Source of the DNA: Atriophallophorus winterbourni
Lineage: Eukaryota > Platyhelminthes > Trematoda > Plagiorchiida > Microphallidae
Reading direction: 5' to 3'
Assembly: GCA_013407085.1 (NCBI GenBank)
Contig: JACCGJ010001914.1
Coordinates: forward strand, 1-64,000
Length of the DNA stretch: 64,000 bases
Shown: positions 1 through 12,649 of the stretch, in pieces
Position numbering within the stretch: the first letter of the stretch is position 1
How the letters are laid out: each line of letters starts with the position of its first letter
The notes under the pieces: model-generated
What the model was told of the DNA's origin: nothing
Database searches by the model: none
Seen by the model: the letters and a program-made list of their open reading frames with translations, nothing else
Program-made: the position numbers and the translations under genes

Positions 1-3000
1 AGCAGGATCCCTTCACTCAGGTTTTCCTATATCGGCCCGATTGTGTCCATAAAGCAATTGCTCAATTCTGGCTACATTAGGGTGGATAAGATACGCTTTC
101 ATCCACTGGACAAGGTGTTAAATTGTTGCTGTGAATGCTTTCACCATTATCGGTACCCCTTTCATAAATGGTTATGGTACGGAATTTAATTTAACAATTA
201 GTCCTCCACTGTGCCCCGTCATTTAAGTTTCACCTAATGAAACTGTGCACCAATAAGCAGCACAATGAAAAATGGTCCGTGGTGCGTGACCCATGCCAAA
301 TCGGGTAAGATTTTGGAGTTCGGTTTTATACTGTTCAACTTTCTAGGTACATTATAATACATAATTTTGAATTGTTTAAGGTTCGAAAACTTAGGAGAGC
401 TCTGTACAAAATAATGTTTAGGAATTTGCGCAGTGCGGGAGTTTGACTCGTGAAAGAACAAGTCTTGCGAGTGCCTGTTTGAAATACAATCTATGATAAA
501 TCAAACGCATTACAAGATGAGAAAACACTTTCTCAGTGATCAAAACAGCGTGAGACTTATCATTCTACAAGGATGTTCCCAACGCCAGATTTTCGTGAAA
601 AATAGATGGCGGAAATCAATATGGTTCTAAGACTTACCATTTGATATCTGTCTATTTGCCCTACTAATCTCGTCTTTCGTGAGTGCACAGCAGTCAATCG
701 ATAATTCTAATTTGGCTGGATAGAGCTTGGCAAGAGTTACGAAGAGGTTCACTTCAATATCACCGTTAAGCGTTTGGTTCATCATTTTTTATCATTGATC
801 TTTCCGATTATGGGATTTTCTTTATTCCTAATCAATTACATGGTTCCAAGACTGTTTGGTGTCATATAATCCTTCATCTTTCCTTGCTGGACTGTTATCT
901 GTGTTTTCTTTACCAATGGATACACCTGAGTCTGCTTACCAGCCCGGATACAGTTCCAGAGAACATGATTTGCCTGAAAATAGGTCACCTGCACCACAAC
1001 TCTATTATCGACAGGACGGCTAACATTGACTTTCGATTTCCGTTACGTCGGCTTGTTTCAAGGTCGATGACCAAGTCCATTATTAGTGATACGGCTTTTT
1101 CGGGACCAGCACCGCCTGACAAGTTGTTGCCAGAACATTATAACTGACGATCAATTAGCCTTTTTATTTTTGGCTTCAGGTGAATTTGGAAATGTTGTGA
1201 ATCGGTTTATTAGAGATATATTTAAACCCAGCCACTTTGAACAAATCGTTTAGTAGAGTGTTATTTTATCTGAACCTCGGATTGACAAACTCTCAAAAGT
1301 GACTCTGAAGTTCCACTTCAATTTGATAATCAGATGATTGTCTGAACCCAAGATTACTCAGCGACTCACTCTGATAATTTTTGCAACCCCTGTAACCTGG
1401 TCCACAAGCTTATCCACCAGATAGTTATTTTCGAGTTTTTGTTCGTGTCCACATCAGCTAAACAGTTAAACCAAGCTACAATGATGCTAGCGTTCAAACG
1501 TGTACTAACAACGAAGGAATAAAACAATTAATTTTCTCGAAGCGATCAAAACAAAGTTAGAACTGTGCGCTTACCTATATAGTCAAAACTCTTGTTATTC
1601 TGAGTGGCATCTCGAAGGCAATGGGAAATTGAGAAGTAAGAACAGACCGAAAATATTCATGCGGCGATCATCTTAAGCCAATATTCAATAGCCTATTGCA
1701 TGGATACTTGCCTGATGCAGACTGATGCTATACACAGGCACGTGAAAGCTGATTGTACCGTTCCCTGGTGATTGGTTCAATTATCACGAAGCCGATCGTA
1801 ATGCGAGTGTAATGTCAAGAAGGAATATTTTGATGACAAAGCCCATCTTACGTCTAGCTTGGTGCTGTGCTATGTGCAGTATCAAATTCAAGTCAATTTT
1901 TGCGTGAGCAACTAATAGATAGATGAATTAATTCAAGGTTAAGCTATTCAGTGCCGAAAGTGGAAGACCATTGAACATTCAGACTAATTTTAACGCAGGA
2001 TTCGAAATGGTATTATAGCCGTTAAGCAACAAAAATATTCGGTTCCAAACCCAATAAAAACCACCGAGCTGTTTAGTTCAATCACTTAGTAATTACGCAT
2101 GTCTCCTTGCTTTAAACTTCATTGATAATCTGAATATCGGTTTAAAGGTTACTTAGAACATTCTTTGAATCCAGTATTGTGCTTCGTAAAAAGGATGATG
2201 ATGCTCATCATAATAAATATTAAGACACAAAAACGAAATGACTAAGAATAGAATTTGTGGCCCAGGAAAACCCTTGGGTGAGTCACATATACACGGGCAA
2301 CACCCCCCAAACTCTACTACATTCAAATTGACGGACTTGGCCATGACAATAGTCTTCCATAGATCTAAGCAGGCCCTTTTCCATGATTATTCTGTACCTC
2401 AACACATTCACCATGTTCTTCCAATATAAATACAAACCATGTCCTCGGCCAAATAACTTTGAACATTGGACTTCCGCTCAACGTTCCATTCCGGCCTTGT
2501 TCTGTTTCCTGACTGTCTACGGTAATTGATATACGTATTTTATGATATTTTTGTGTTATTCGGCTTAATTATGGCATAAATAAAACACATGATTAATTTT
2601 CATGGATCAGATGCCAGACGCCGCCTGACAAATGCAATCCGATGGTGACTGAAGGTACCGATGGGAGCTACTGAGCAATCGACTGCTTGTTTGAGGTGGT
2701 AACTAGAGTTACCGTCAGTAGACAAAGGGTTAAGAACAACGCATCGATTGCTAGAACGTAACGACTGTCTCTGTTGCATCATCCCCATTCATAATAACAA
2801 TAACTTTGGTTGTCGCGTGTTTTATACATATCGACCCACAGCCGCTTAGCCTTAGGTAGGCATAAACTGAATCAAAATGTCTAGGTGAAAATTAATGAGA
2901 ATTCGAGCTCCGAATGTCCTCAAGAAGCTCTTTATATATTTTTTGTTCATGCAATATATTAAAATATGCAACATTTTATATCGAGCAATGTGAAAATTGG

Positions 3001-5800
3001 GAGACAACATAATGCCTGGTTTAATCTGTAATACAAAGGACTCTTTCTAATTGTTTGTTGACACCGAGACAGATTAAAATGGATGTTGTTTTGAAGGAAA
3101 TGAATTTGATTAATTATTTCTTATGTTTTGCTCACTTTTGCATCACATAACCCAAACCGGTATCGTAAACTCCGTCACCATGGATAGCTTGGTGGTTTTT
3201 TCCAGAAACTTAGCTGTGAAAAATTGTGTTATTTGAAAAAAGCAAGATTTAATTCCAAAATCCAACACGCAATTCATTGGTGCCTTATTTTAGCATGTAA
3301 ATTTAATGCTACAACAAAAACGACTCAGTCTCAGCATGCACGTGAGCTCCCGTTTGTTGAAGCATTTCATCTAAATGGCTCATAGGTTCCGTTCTTTCAC
3401 TCAAATGCGACTTAGTTAGTTGAGGCTCGCTGAGAATTCACAATCTTGTTCATGACAAGCGCGCTTTCTTGTGATATCGATCACATCGCATCAGGAAACA
3501 ATGCATGGGAATGTGTAAAAATTGATAACTCACGCGCTCCAAATAATGGGATACCCCCCACAGGGCGTCCCACCACCGGTTTGTTTGACTTCAGAGGCAT
3601 TCGGGTATCATTGATCTCGCCGTCTGCGTTCATTCATTTAATGTCTGTATGAATGAAGTATACTATATCAATTTTCAATGGATATTTATTAGCGGTAAAC
3701 CAATTCGACAAACATCGGTTTCTGACGAGCAAATTCATCAGGAATGTAGAATAGCATAAACATACGAGTGACATGAAAATCGAGTTGCACATTTTGAAAA
3801 CAAGGTGGAAATCAACCTCTAGTTAGGCTGGATAAATAATAAGCTTAAGATCTGGGAATAGATACGCGAAGTAAAATAATCGACAAAACGAATAAAATAT
3901 GACTCGTTCATTTCCCAAATGTGTATAGACATTGTGGTTAACCATTTTCCTTCGAGAATGGGTATAGTTGCCTAGAAGGCGGAAAATCAAATGGAGACGC
4001 TTCGTACAAAACAGATGTTATTTATTCCTCGGGGTAAACTTATTATGGAAATGCATGCGAATATTGCTTTTTATTTCAAGCCCATGAGCTGAATTTCATT
4101 CACATGTGCATGGGTACACGTGATTGAACTTTTTGGTCGTGTAAGCCTCGCTTAATAGTTCCTTCAAAGTTCAGACTTTACGTACCCTTCCTCCACAGTT
4201 ACAGGTCATGCAGATCATGATCGTGTTGTCTCTAGCTGATGAGTGCAAACAGTGTGAACCCGATCGCGGACGTACCGGTTGGTAAAGCATGTAAATGTGA
4301 ATATGATGATGAGTGATATTTAGATTCGCTGTTTGGCGACGAGCGCTTCAAAGAAACAAAGTTACTTGATTCCAAGTTATTGAACGCAATCTCAATGTTT
4401 GTATCAGCTATGTGTTTGCTACAATGGCTTTCAATTTCGATTTAAAAAATTCATCATTTAGAAGCATGTAACCGCGGGTTTAAAACGAATTTTAATTGAA
4501 GCGAAGAATGAAGCATAAGTTCGATATTAACAAAGTAGGTATTTATCTACAAATATTGCACATCTTTATTAGAAAATTAGTAGTTACTAAGCTTGTAAAA
4601 GTTGATGCTAAGTCTCATATCCCATATTTGAGGGAAGTTCGCTAAAATTGGTGTCGATGTGTCGGTTAAAATGTTTCCTATGATTCTACTGACAATGCTA
4701 TCAGTTAATCGAGACTAGAGACCTGGATGACGAATAAACTACGAAACTATGAACAGTGGAGCAATATTTAACCAAAGATTCTCGGCACACCAGAGTTTTA
4801 CCAGGCTACATATTGTATGAGCGCCGTTGTGTTTGAGACGGTTGAAACCATGTTGGAGAAAGTGTGCTACATTACTCGTGTACATGGAAAACTGATGCAC
4901 ATTGGCCATTAGAAATTATGTCATTTAAAACAAATATGCTTGAACCACACTCTGGGTAGCTCGTAGCAGCCCCGACATTCCGCTACAATTATTTCCATCC
5001 TGGGCCTATTTCAAGTTAGGTTACCATGATATTTTGTGCTAGTTCAGTTTCCAGTACCATCCATCAAAGTTGGGCATATATATGACATTTCCTATACAAT
5101 CAAATGGTTACTGACGAGCGAATATCAGTAGATCTATGCAAATTCGCTGGAGCTCGGTGTAACATGCTTTTCCGTTGGTCAACGAGATTTCGTATTCTGA
5201 TAACTTTTATGTGTAACACAGCTCATCTATATATACCACACACGCCTGAATATGAGTAAAATATTCATATTATTCAGCGGTTGACTTTTCCAGCAGACCA
5301 CAGCGGTCGTGCATACTAATAACACAATCTGTCTAATGTTCACCGCATAAAGTTTTAGAGAACATCCATGAATTTAACAGACAAGTTACTATTCACCAAC
5401 TAACAATTATTTCACTCAATACTCAGGTTTGGAGCGTCATAATGCACAATGTACACAAGCTCGATTGAAATATTATTATTGATTGCATTAAGGCTAGGTT
5501 TATCATGGATGCACATACCAAACACATGTGAATTTTATTGTCTGCGTTGCGTAGTGTGATTGTGCTGTCTGACACGTGAATCGCTATTACTGTCATATTG
5601 CTCACGGTCATACTGTATTGGGTGAGTAGAGAAATGGCAGCTGGCGAACATCTCGTCACTTATCTCAACATTCGGCTCATCGGTCCAACATTTACCACGT
5701 TATCACCGCGTGTCACAGCAACTTGGGCACATGATTCATTCCTGAGGTCAACATGTCCTCCGCTAATCGCGCTCACCAACGTATCCCACAACATAAGAGA
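1..5800. other. Intergenic, no recognisable gene
   Basis: I see no domain, RNA gene or recognisable transposon in this AT-rich stretch. Open frames are short, lack family motifs, and occur at similar density on both strands as chance would give. Old unrecognised repeats may be present. Confidence 0.5.
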
Positions 5801-7060
5801 AAGTTGATAGGTCAAGGTCGTTTATTACGCACAAGACGAATAACAAACACATATGTTTATCTTATGCAGGCAAAATAAACAACCACAACACCGTTTCTGA
5901 AACTTGTTAGTCCCTGTTGTCACATGGTTCCAACCGGTACACTTGAAGCCCTCACCACAGAGGGTTCGTTTGACTGACATTGACAAATTGCATATCGTTC
6001 GATTGCGGCTGAAGTTGTCCTTGTTCTTATATTTCGGAAGAAGTCGCTCTAACCGTTCAAATGTAATCTTGACGAAACCCGAATTATTCGGGTTCGCGAT
6101 TGTCCTCGTCGGTCTGTTCGGCGCTTCCGGGTCTTGTGTTCTGCATATCATTTGAAAGCTCGTCAATGCTCTTTGCACCTCCACAATACAGGTCGTTTAG
6201 CGCCATTTTTCAAATAGTCGAGCAATTTGGGGTAGCTATGAGCAATAAAACGTACCCTTTCAACTTCGGGAATGCTAAAGTTGAGTGTTTAATTTTCATG
6301 GAAAGGATTACACCGGGAGGGAAGTGTTGAGTTTGTGGTTTCTTTGGAAAATTCTCAACCTTTTTTCTCTGAAAAATGACTGTCTACCAACGTAAAACTT
6401 AAAAAATGCCAGATGGTCGTATAATAACGATTTATTTGCATCCAAATTCTAGGGATCGAATACAAGAGAGCGAACATATAGATTGATAATATCTAGAATG
6501 TTAACAGTCGATAAAGTTATCAAAAGGTTTTGAACCTAATTAGTGATTTAGGCTGCTTTTACTGGTCAAGACTAGTGTCCAAGTTCCAGCCAATCAATGA
6601 TACGGGGTGTTTTATTAGGGGACTCTGACCATAGATCGGGATACAGCCCTACTTGAACAGAATTCACACGGAAAGAACCTGTGTTACTGGCGGTGAAAAA
6701 GGAGGTTTTTTATTTCTCAAACCAAACCAAAGTCTGCCATTAGGAATGAGAGGAGGCGGTTGTCCTGCTTGATCGGATCCTATAGTGTACCACACATCAT
6801 ATGTCTGCGTAGTGTGACCGAAATTTTCATAATATAGTTGTCTCAAAAATAGGTCTATGGGGCATACATTGATTTTAATTGATTACAATTACAACAATTT
6901 AATAAGAAAATGGTTATAAATTATGTGAACAATGTTTGAACAAATGGTAAATCTTTCCGCACAGAAATACCATAAGAATCTGGCCAATTTAATGGACAGC
7001 ACAAATCCGAGAAGGTTAGTAGGATAAAGATAACTATTTTAAACTGTAATCCTGAGCGAT
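5801..7060. other. Intergenic, no recognisable gene
   Basis: The longest open frame is a cysteine-rich minus-strand frame of about 119 codons (5825-6184) with no motif I recognise. A short perfect inverted repeat (8-bp arms, 3-nt spacer) lies at 6076-6094. Nothing supports a gene. Confidence 0.45.
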
Positions 7061-7061
7061 A

Positions 7062-7110
<49 letters not shown>

Positions 7111-7111
7111 G
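7062..7111. repeat. (CAAT)n microsatellite
   Basis: About twelve nearly perfect ATCA/CAAT units, directly followed by a larger CTAT array. Confidence 0.97.
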
Positions 7112-7135
7112 TCAGACACTCAATCAATTAATCAG

Positions 7136-7285
<150 letters not shown>

Positions 7286-7289
7286 CATG

Positions 7290-8840
7290 TATCACTTTCA
7301 AGCCATATATATATATAATATTTTACCATGTAATTACTACTATACAATATATATATATAGTTTTGTTGTAAGGTTGACCATATTAATAAATAAAGTTACC
7401 TGGAATCATTGATCGGACTAAAACGGAACAGCAAATCTCTAAAGTGTGCACACACAGAACATAGTCACCGTACTCATTCAGGTAATACGTGATAGCCAGA
7501 TAGATAGGTCGCTTTATAAGATTAACAAAAGTTTCAATTTGATGAATATTTTCGTGTGTTTTATACGGATCATGATTATACTGTACCAGATGAGTGCACG
7601 CAACTACGAATTTTTGTCAAATATTTTTCCTTCTTTCAACATTATTCCTAAGTTGAAAGTTAGAACATTTTCGCTAATAGCTTTGTCTTTCTTCAAAGTA
7701 ATTCCGAAGAATATATATGACATGTATTCTGATAGCCCAATTTCCCGTTGCATTTAAACGCAAAAAGGTGTAGCAATTGCACAATCTTTAGATTGCTCAA
7801 TGAACCAAACTCATTTGACGACATATAGTGATAAAACTGGCAAACAATTAAATATTATCAAAATGTGTAATTTCAAATTTTCAGCTAGTTCAAGGTAATC
7901 CAAGGTTTACCTAAGCTGACCTAGTAAGCTGTGGGATGAGTGCAAAAATTGGGTTGTTGCATATTCGTTTGGAGTCGAAGAGTTATTGCTGCGAACTGCA
8001 TCCTAGAAATGCAACCGGAGACACTACAAGCTGAAATGCGTGGGGATGATAAAAACGCTCAACAATGCAGATAATTTTCCCTTCACATATTACGTGGAAG
8101 CGAAATGTTAAGACCTGAGGTCAACATTGCGAATCTGGTTGAATCGGAACGATTCACTGAGCATAATCACTTTCAATTCTTTTGATTTCGAAAGTGGTTT
8201 TTCTGAACCAATATAATCTTTAAATCTCGGATCGGTATTCAAAATACGAGAATACAATCTCGATGTTCTGCTTGATAAGACGGCACGCTCGTTTATGCTA
8301 CTAAGGATATACTTTAATTATTATTTGATAAATTTGCAGTAAGTGTGTCAAATTTATCATGCGTTTTGTACGTGTCAACCCTTATATTCAAACTCAATTT
8401 GACCTTTGAAATATTGTAAAAGCGATACGTTCACATCCTCAAATTCACGAAAATCTCGTTTAATACTGATATCAAGTATTCCCGCTCCAACAATGGTTTA
8501 AACTCAGTAAGTATATGAAACTTGAGTTGAGTACATCATACACCCTCCGTGGCTGGATTTCCCCGCTAAAATAATTGACCAAGTATACTCAAATAAAGTG
8601 AATATATATGATCGGAGAACGGTGTTGAACTGAGAGGATGGAGAATTCAACCCAACGCATTAATGCCGAGAATAAAGGCGAACCGGTACTAATTTTAATT
8701 ACCCTTCTCGTGAATATTCAGTGCTTAAATAAAATTTGGTTGATATGAAATGCTCGTCGTACGGATGACTTCATAAATCGCTGTCCAGTGCTACGTAATA
8801 AATCTCAACCTGATCCAGCAAGTGACGTTCTCACTCAACT
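7290..8840. other. Intergenic, no recognisable gene
   Basis: AT-rich sequence. A 103-codon plus-strand open frame at 7446-7757 is hydrophobic but has no family signature, and is not called. Confidence 0.45.
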
Positions 8841-8844
8841 TTAC

Positions 8845-8965
8845 GGGAACCGCGCTAGCGTAGCGGTTAAAATAGCAATCGAAAGGCCCGGGTTCAGTCC
8901 TAATACAGATGACAGAATGTGCTCACTTTATTTCAGTAAAATACCCCGTTGTGAAAAAGGGGAGC
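8845..8965 (+). repeat. tRNA-derived SINE-like sequence (Pol III A and B boxes)
   Basis: An 11-nt A box at 8856-8866 (TAGCGTAGCGG) fits the consensus TRGCNNARYGG. A B-box-like GGTTCAGTCC at 8891-8900 follows at tRNA-like spacing. The B box lacks the consensus GA after TTC, and a full cloverleaf is not evident. A decayed tRNA-derived SINE fits better than a working tRNA gene. Confidence 0.5.
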
Positions 8966-8979
8966 AAAACAAGTGAAAA

Positions 8980-9955
8980 ATAACTACGGCAGCCAAGCAT
9001 CATCTACAATGGGTTAAATCATATAAATGGTATAGATTCGTAATAACAAAACTGGAAATGTGAACCAGCCCCATGAACCCTAGCGCGGCTTGTTAAAAGT
9101 GATAAACCAAAGATAAAAACTAAATCTCACGATATGGTTGGCGAAGCTATATAGGAAGTAACTTAGTTAACTAATACATTATTGACCTAGGATATTTTAT
9201 AATGACTGGTGCACTAATTCACAGTGTTGCAATTTTCGTTCCCGTCACTAGATTAATACGCCTCATTTTGCTCTCATCCCGACATTTGTGCCTTCGGCAT
9301 GACATGGTACCCCGTTAGAATTGTAACTAATTAATTGCAATGTAACAAAAAAGTTCACTTGAGACCGATGCCTCATGGCAAACCATTGCTACACGCGGTT
9401 TCGTTTAATTTTAGCAACTGGAAAATAAAGATCCACTACGGCAGTAAAAGAACGCAAATTTTTCTATACGGGAGAGGTCCCAAATCCGAGTTTCATGTAT
9501 TATTATCATGTGAATGGATTTATTTGGTTTGGAACAGCTTAGCAAAATATAGCAACTATAATAGAATACGTGATACAAAGTACGGTCAATTTCTGCAAAA
9601 CATTGTGAGAGATTAGAAAAACGCATGGAACAAAATTCTGATATCTCATTTTAAGAGATTCACGGACATAATTCCACACTGTGCCGGATTAGTCTGTTAA
9701 AAAATTTACCGTATTTTCTCAAATTTCACTCAATGCGATGCGAAAATTCACTGATCACTAAGATGACAATAGCAACAGCAACAGACCAGAATGAATTTTA
9801 TCAGCGGTTGCGGCGATGTGATGCCAACAAAACTAGCCTTTGTCTGTCTGGACTGAAAAGTTTAATGGTAAAATCTTATCGGATTATTAAAATTTAATCA
9901 CACAGAATTACCGATATTGTTTGCACTTATACAAGAGGGAAACTATATGATATTA
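8980..9955. other. Intergenic, no recognisable gene
   Basis: No motif or repeat recognised. A 93-codon open frame at 9335-9616 overlaps an opposite-strand frame and shows no domain. Confidence 0.45.
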
Positions 9956-9964
9956 CCTAACGAA

Positions 9965-10055
9965 CCTAATCTTACTGTCTCCACCTGATGACGGCAAGCA
10001 GCCAGAAACAGGTAGTGGAGTGTAATTTCGGGGGATGTGAGCAACACATTACTAT
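9965..10055 (-). repeat. Interspersed repeat, single arm of the fold-back family
   Basis: This matches the segment seen at 57.18-57.26 kb: a tract reading TGTCTCCACCTGATGACGGC, then a conserved run ending GGGGGATGTGAGCAACACATTA. Related copies lie at about 28.50, 39.22-39.73, 51.64-51.83 and 56.72-57.26 kb. No coding capacity or Pol III boxes were recognised. Orientation is relative to the arm at 56.73 kb. Confidence 0.6.
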
Positions 10056-10724
10056 ATGATATTACTGATTTCATTATTTCCAACTTTCATACAATCTATG
10101 AGGAGTTTCTCGTTTTTGCGCTCGTCAAGTGGAGATAAAAATATTGGGATTATTTGGGATTCAAAGAGTAATGTGACGGATAAACTTAGCTAAACATGAT
10201 ATGGTACAGTACAGGGGGGTAGGTCAGGTAAATCCAGGCTGTATGACATTTCCTTCCATAATTTTCATTACGTTGTTTGCGCAGGCTTCGGATACACTTG
10301 ATGCAGCATTAACCACATTACCCCGGTAATTCACAACGTTTGTTGATTGCGTCACAATTCATTCCCATAGTCAATCTTTGCAACCTTAATCACCATCAGC
10401 ACAAGATTACTCCAATTGGTTAAAGTGTTTATAACGCACTTGATGGACAAAAACACCCCCATCCTAAATGGGCTAGTCTCGTTTCCAAAACGTTGTTCGC
10501 AACATGTCATTACCACTTGTCATTTTGAAGTGACTTGTTAATCAAGTTTATGCCAACAGGTTCTCTTCAAACCCCAAACATGTTGGGCTCGTTTTACCAA
10601 CTTGACGTGTTGTAGATCGTGCAATTGCGGATGGTGTTTTTCATCTACTTGTGTTTCCGAGCCAATTCTTTCGAAACCCGAATTATCGCAATTTTGAGAT
10701 TGTTAAAATCCGTCGTTTCGCCTT

Positions 10725-11650
10725 TTGTCCTTGAATATGGAAAGAAATCCTAAATTGCTATATCGGATTGTCAATGCTCGATCGAGCTTGAAACCATGGG
10801 TGTTTCCTGTACTTGCTGAGGATGGATTAACGGTCCTAGCAAAGGAAACAACTGACGTTCTCGCTCAATTTTATGCTAAAGTATTTAGTCTGTTAACGAT
10901 TAGATCGACTGAAGAGTTACCGCCATCAACTGTGACGCAACAACTGACTGAGATAGAGATCAATTCATCGATTATACAACGACATTTGAGTAGAATAAAC
11001 CCTATGAATTCCCCTGGAGCGGACGGAATAACACTGACTCTACTGAAATTCTGTGACCAGCAGCTGTATGAACCATTAAGTGAATTGTTTAATCCAACAG
11101 ATTGGAAGTCAACGGTAATTACAACTATCTACAATGGTAGTAGACGTTCAGATCCTGCAAACTACAGTCCTGTCACCTTACATTCTGTGATATCCAAAGT
11201 TCTAGAGCGTATATTGTCGAAAAATATAGTTTATCACCCGGAATCACAAAATATATTATTTGAGGCGCAGCATGGTTTTCGTAGATCTAGACCCCAGCGG
11301 TTGACGAATGAGCTAGCATACACGCTTGCTATCTAGATATGTCTAAAGCTGTTGACAGAGTTGATCACTTTAAACTGATACAAAAGCTAAAGTAGATGGG
11401 TATCAGCGGGCAGCTCTTAGTATGGCTTGAAAGTTAACTCAGTAGGCAAAAGCAACCGTTCGAATCAACGGGTGCAATCACGGGTCATTGATGCCTCTAG
11501 TGGCGTACAGCAAGGTTCCGTTCTCGGACCAGTACTTTTGTTGGTTTACATTGAGGACCTACCAGAGACGCTTTAATGAAAGATTCACTTTGCTGATGAT
11601 ATTACACTTTGGACGCGGATAAAATTGACTGCGGACTGTGTACAGCCGCA
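10725..11650 (+). pseudogene. CR1-like non-LTR reverse transcriptase fragment
   Basis: A frame from 10725 to 11336 begins inside the linker before the reverse transcriptase domain. It carries the fingers motif PMNSPGADGI, then NYSPVTLHSVISKVLERIL and the FEAQHGFR box. After a stop at 11336 the domain continues in other frames (SKAVDRVDH, then a catalytic FADDITLWTRI near 11586). There are several stops and frameshifts, so it is dead. Its end abuts the Gypsy pol remnant near 11650. CR1 assignment is by motif recognition. Confidence 0.85.
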
Positions 11651-11654
11651 ATAC

Positions 11655-12310
11655 TGAGTCACGGGAATTCTGAGCGTTGGTCCGAGACATTGTCCTTGGT
11701 GCTCCTTGCCACCGTGAAAGAAGATCTGGGTCGCTCAGCTGCTGAAATGGCGTACGTGAGTGCGCTCAACCAACCTGGCGAATTCCTGGCATCGTCCGAT
11801 TCACCATTAGATGTTAGAGCTCCGAAGCATGTCAGTCGCCTTCGCAGCTTCATGAAATCCTTACGAGCTACCCCAACTCGCCAACACGCTCAACGGTTAT
11901 ACATCCCAGCTGGCTTGTCTACCTGCGATTTTGTTTTTGTGCTGCCGATCATGTACGACGACCACTTCAGCCATCATACACTGGTCCATACAAGGTGCTC
12001 AGTAGGTATCTCAAATACTTCGTAAATAACCGTTTAAAAGTTTCTTACGTAGAATCCACATCGGAAGCAAACGTAAATCCTCATAAAGCTACTCTCCAGA
12101 AGTCAAACCGAAACGAAAACGTTTCTTCACACGCTTCACCTGAAACCACCCGTACCACCGATTCCCATGTTAAACCCCCATTACCTTCGTGTCTCAAAAT
12201 ACCCGACCCTAACAGACAAACACGTTCTGGTCGTAGGGTCAACTTTCTCTCAAGTCTGATGACTTCACAACGTAATGCTTACTTCGAGCGTCTTTATTTT
12301 GTTCCCGACG
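11655..12310 (+). pseudogene. Gypsy-type LTR retrotransposon, pol (integrase) C-terminus
   Basis: The frame reads WSETLSLVLLATVKEDLGRS, then PGEFLAS, VSRLRSFMKSLRATPTRQHA and STCDFVFV. This is the layout of a Ty3/Gypsy integrase C-terminal region as found in trematode CsRn1-like elements. After a frameshift near 11995 it continues as VLSRYLKYFVNN, and the polyprotein end RQTRSGRRVNF follows near 12218-12250. RNase H, protease and gag are absent. The left border coincides with the end of the CR1 fragment, suggesting insertion or rearrangement. Confidence 0.8.
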
Positions 12311-12645
12311 CTCTAGGATGGGAATACTGTGGTGTTTTCTGCACACATTTTGTTTGTCTCATTCAATGTACACTTTTTGACTTTGTACGCGGTTTTTACG
12401 AATACAAACTTCCTGCCGCTCGGAGTTGCTCTTCTTATATCATTTTATATTGGTGATGCGTGCTGGGAATTCTGACTGTCAGTTGTGGGAATATTGTTTG
12501 TCTGCTCCAAAAGAACTGCTCCATATTTCAAAGGTGCCTTTTTCTTGGATTTGTCGTGGCTACCTCAGTGATAATACTTTAACGACTATACTGCATCTAT
12601 CAATCGCAGATCTGGGGAGAATCAATTTAAAATTTGATTGAAGAA
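12311..12645 (+). mobile_element. Probable Gypsy 3' LTR or LTR remnant
   Basis: Just after the Gypsy pol end there is a purine-rich AGGATGGGAATAC (12316-12328) like a polypurine tract, then TGTGGTGTTTTC, which fits an LTR start. The right boundary is not defined, as no second LTR copy is in the window. The call rests on position and the tract. Confidence 0.4.
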
Positions 12646-12649
12646 TTAT

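Noticed and set aside
6076..6094. Perfect 8-bp inverted repeat with 3-nt spacer
   Set aside because: Short palindromes of this size are expected by chance in 64 kb; no associated gene or element.
5825..6184. A 119-codon minus-strand frame ending in a cysteine-rich stretch
   Set aside because: No motif is recognisable, an 83-codon frame overlaps it on the other strand, and no splice or start context supports it.
6664..6846. A 60-codon minus-strand frame with a Pro-rich end
   Set aside because: Too short, no motif, no context.
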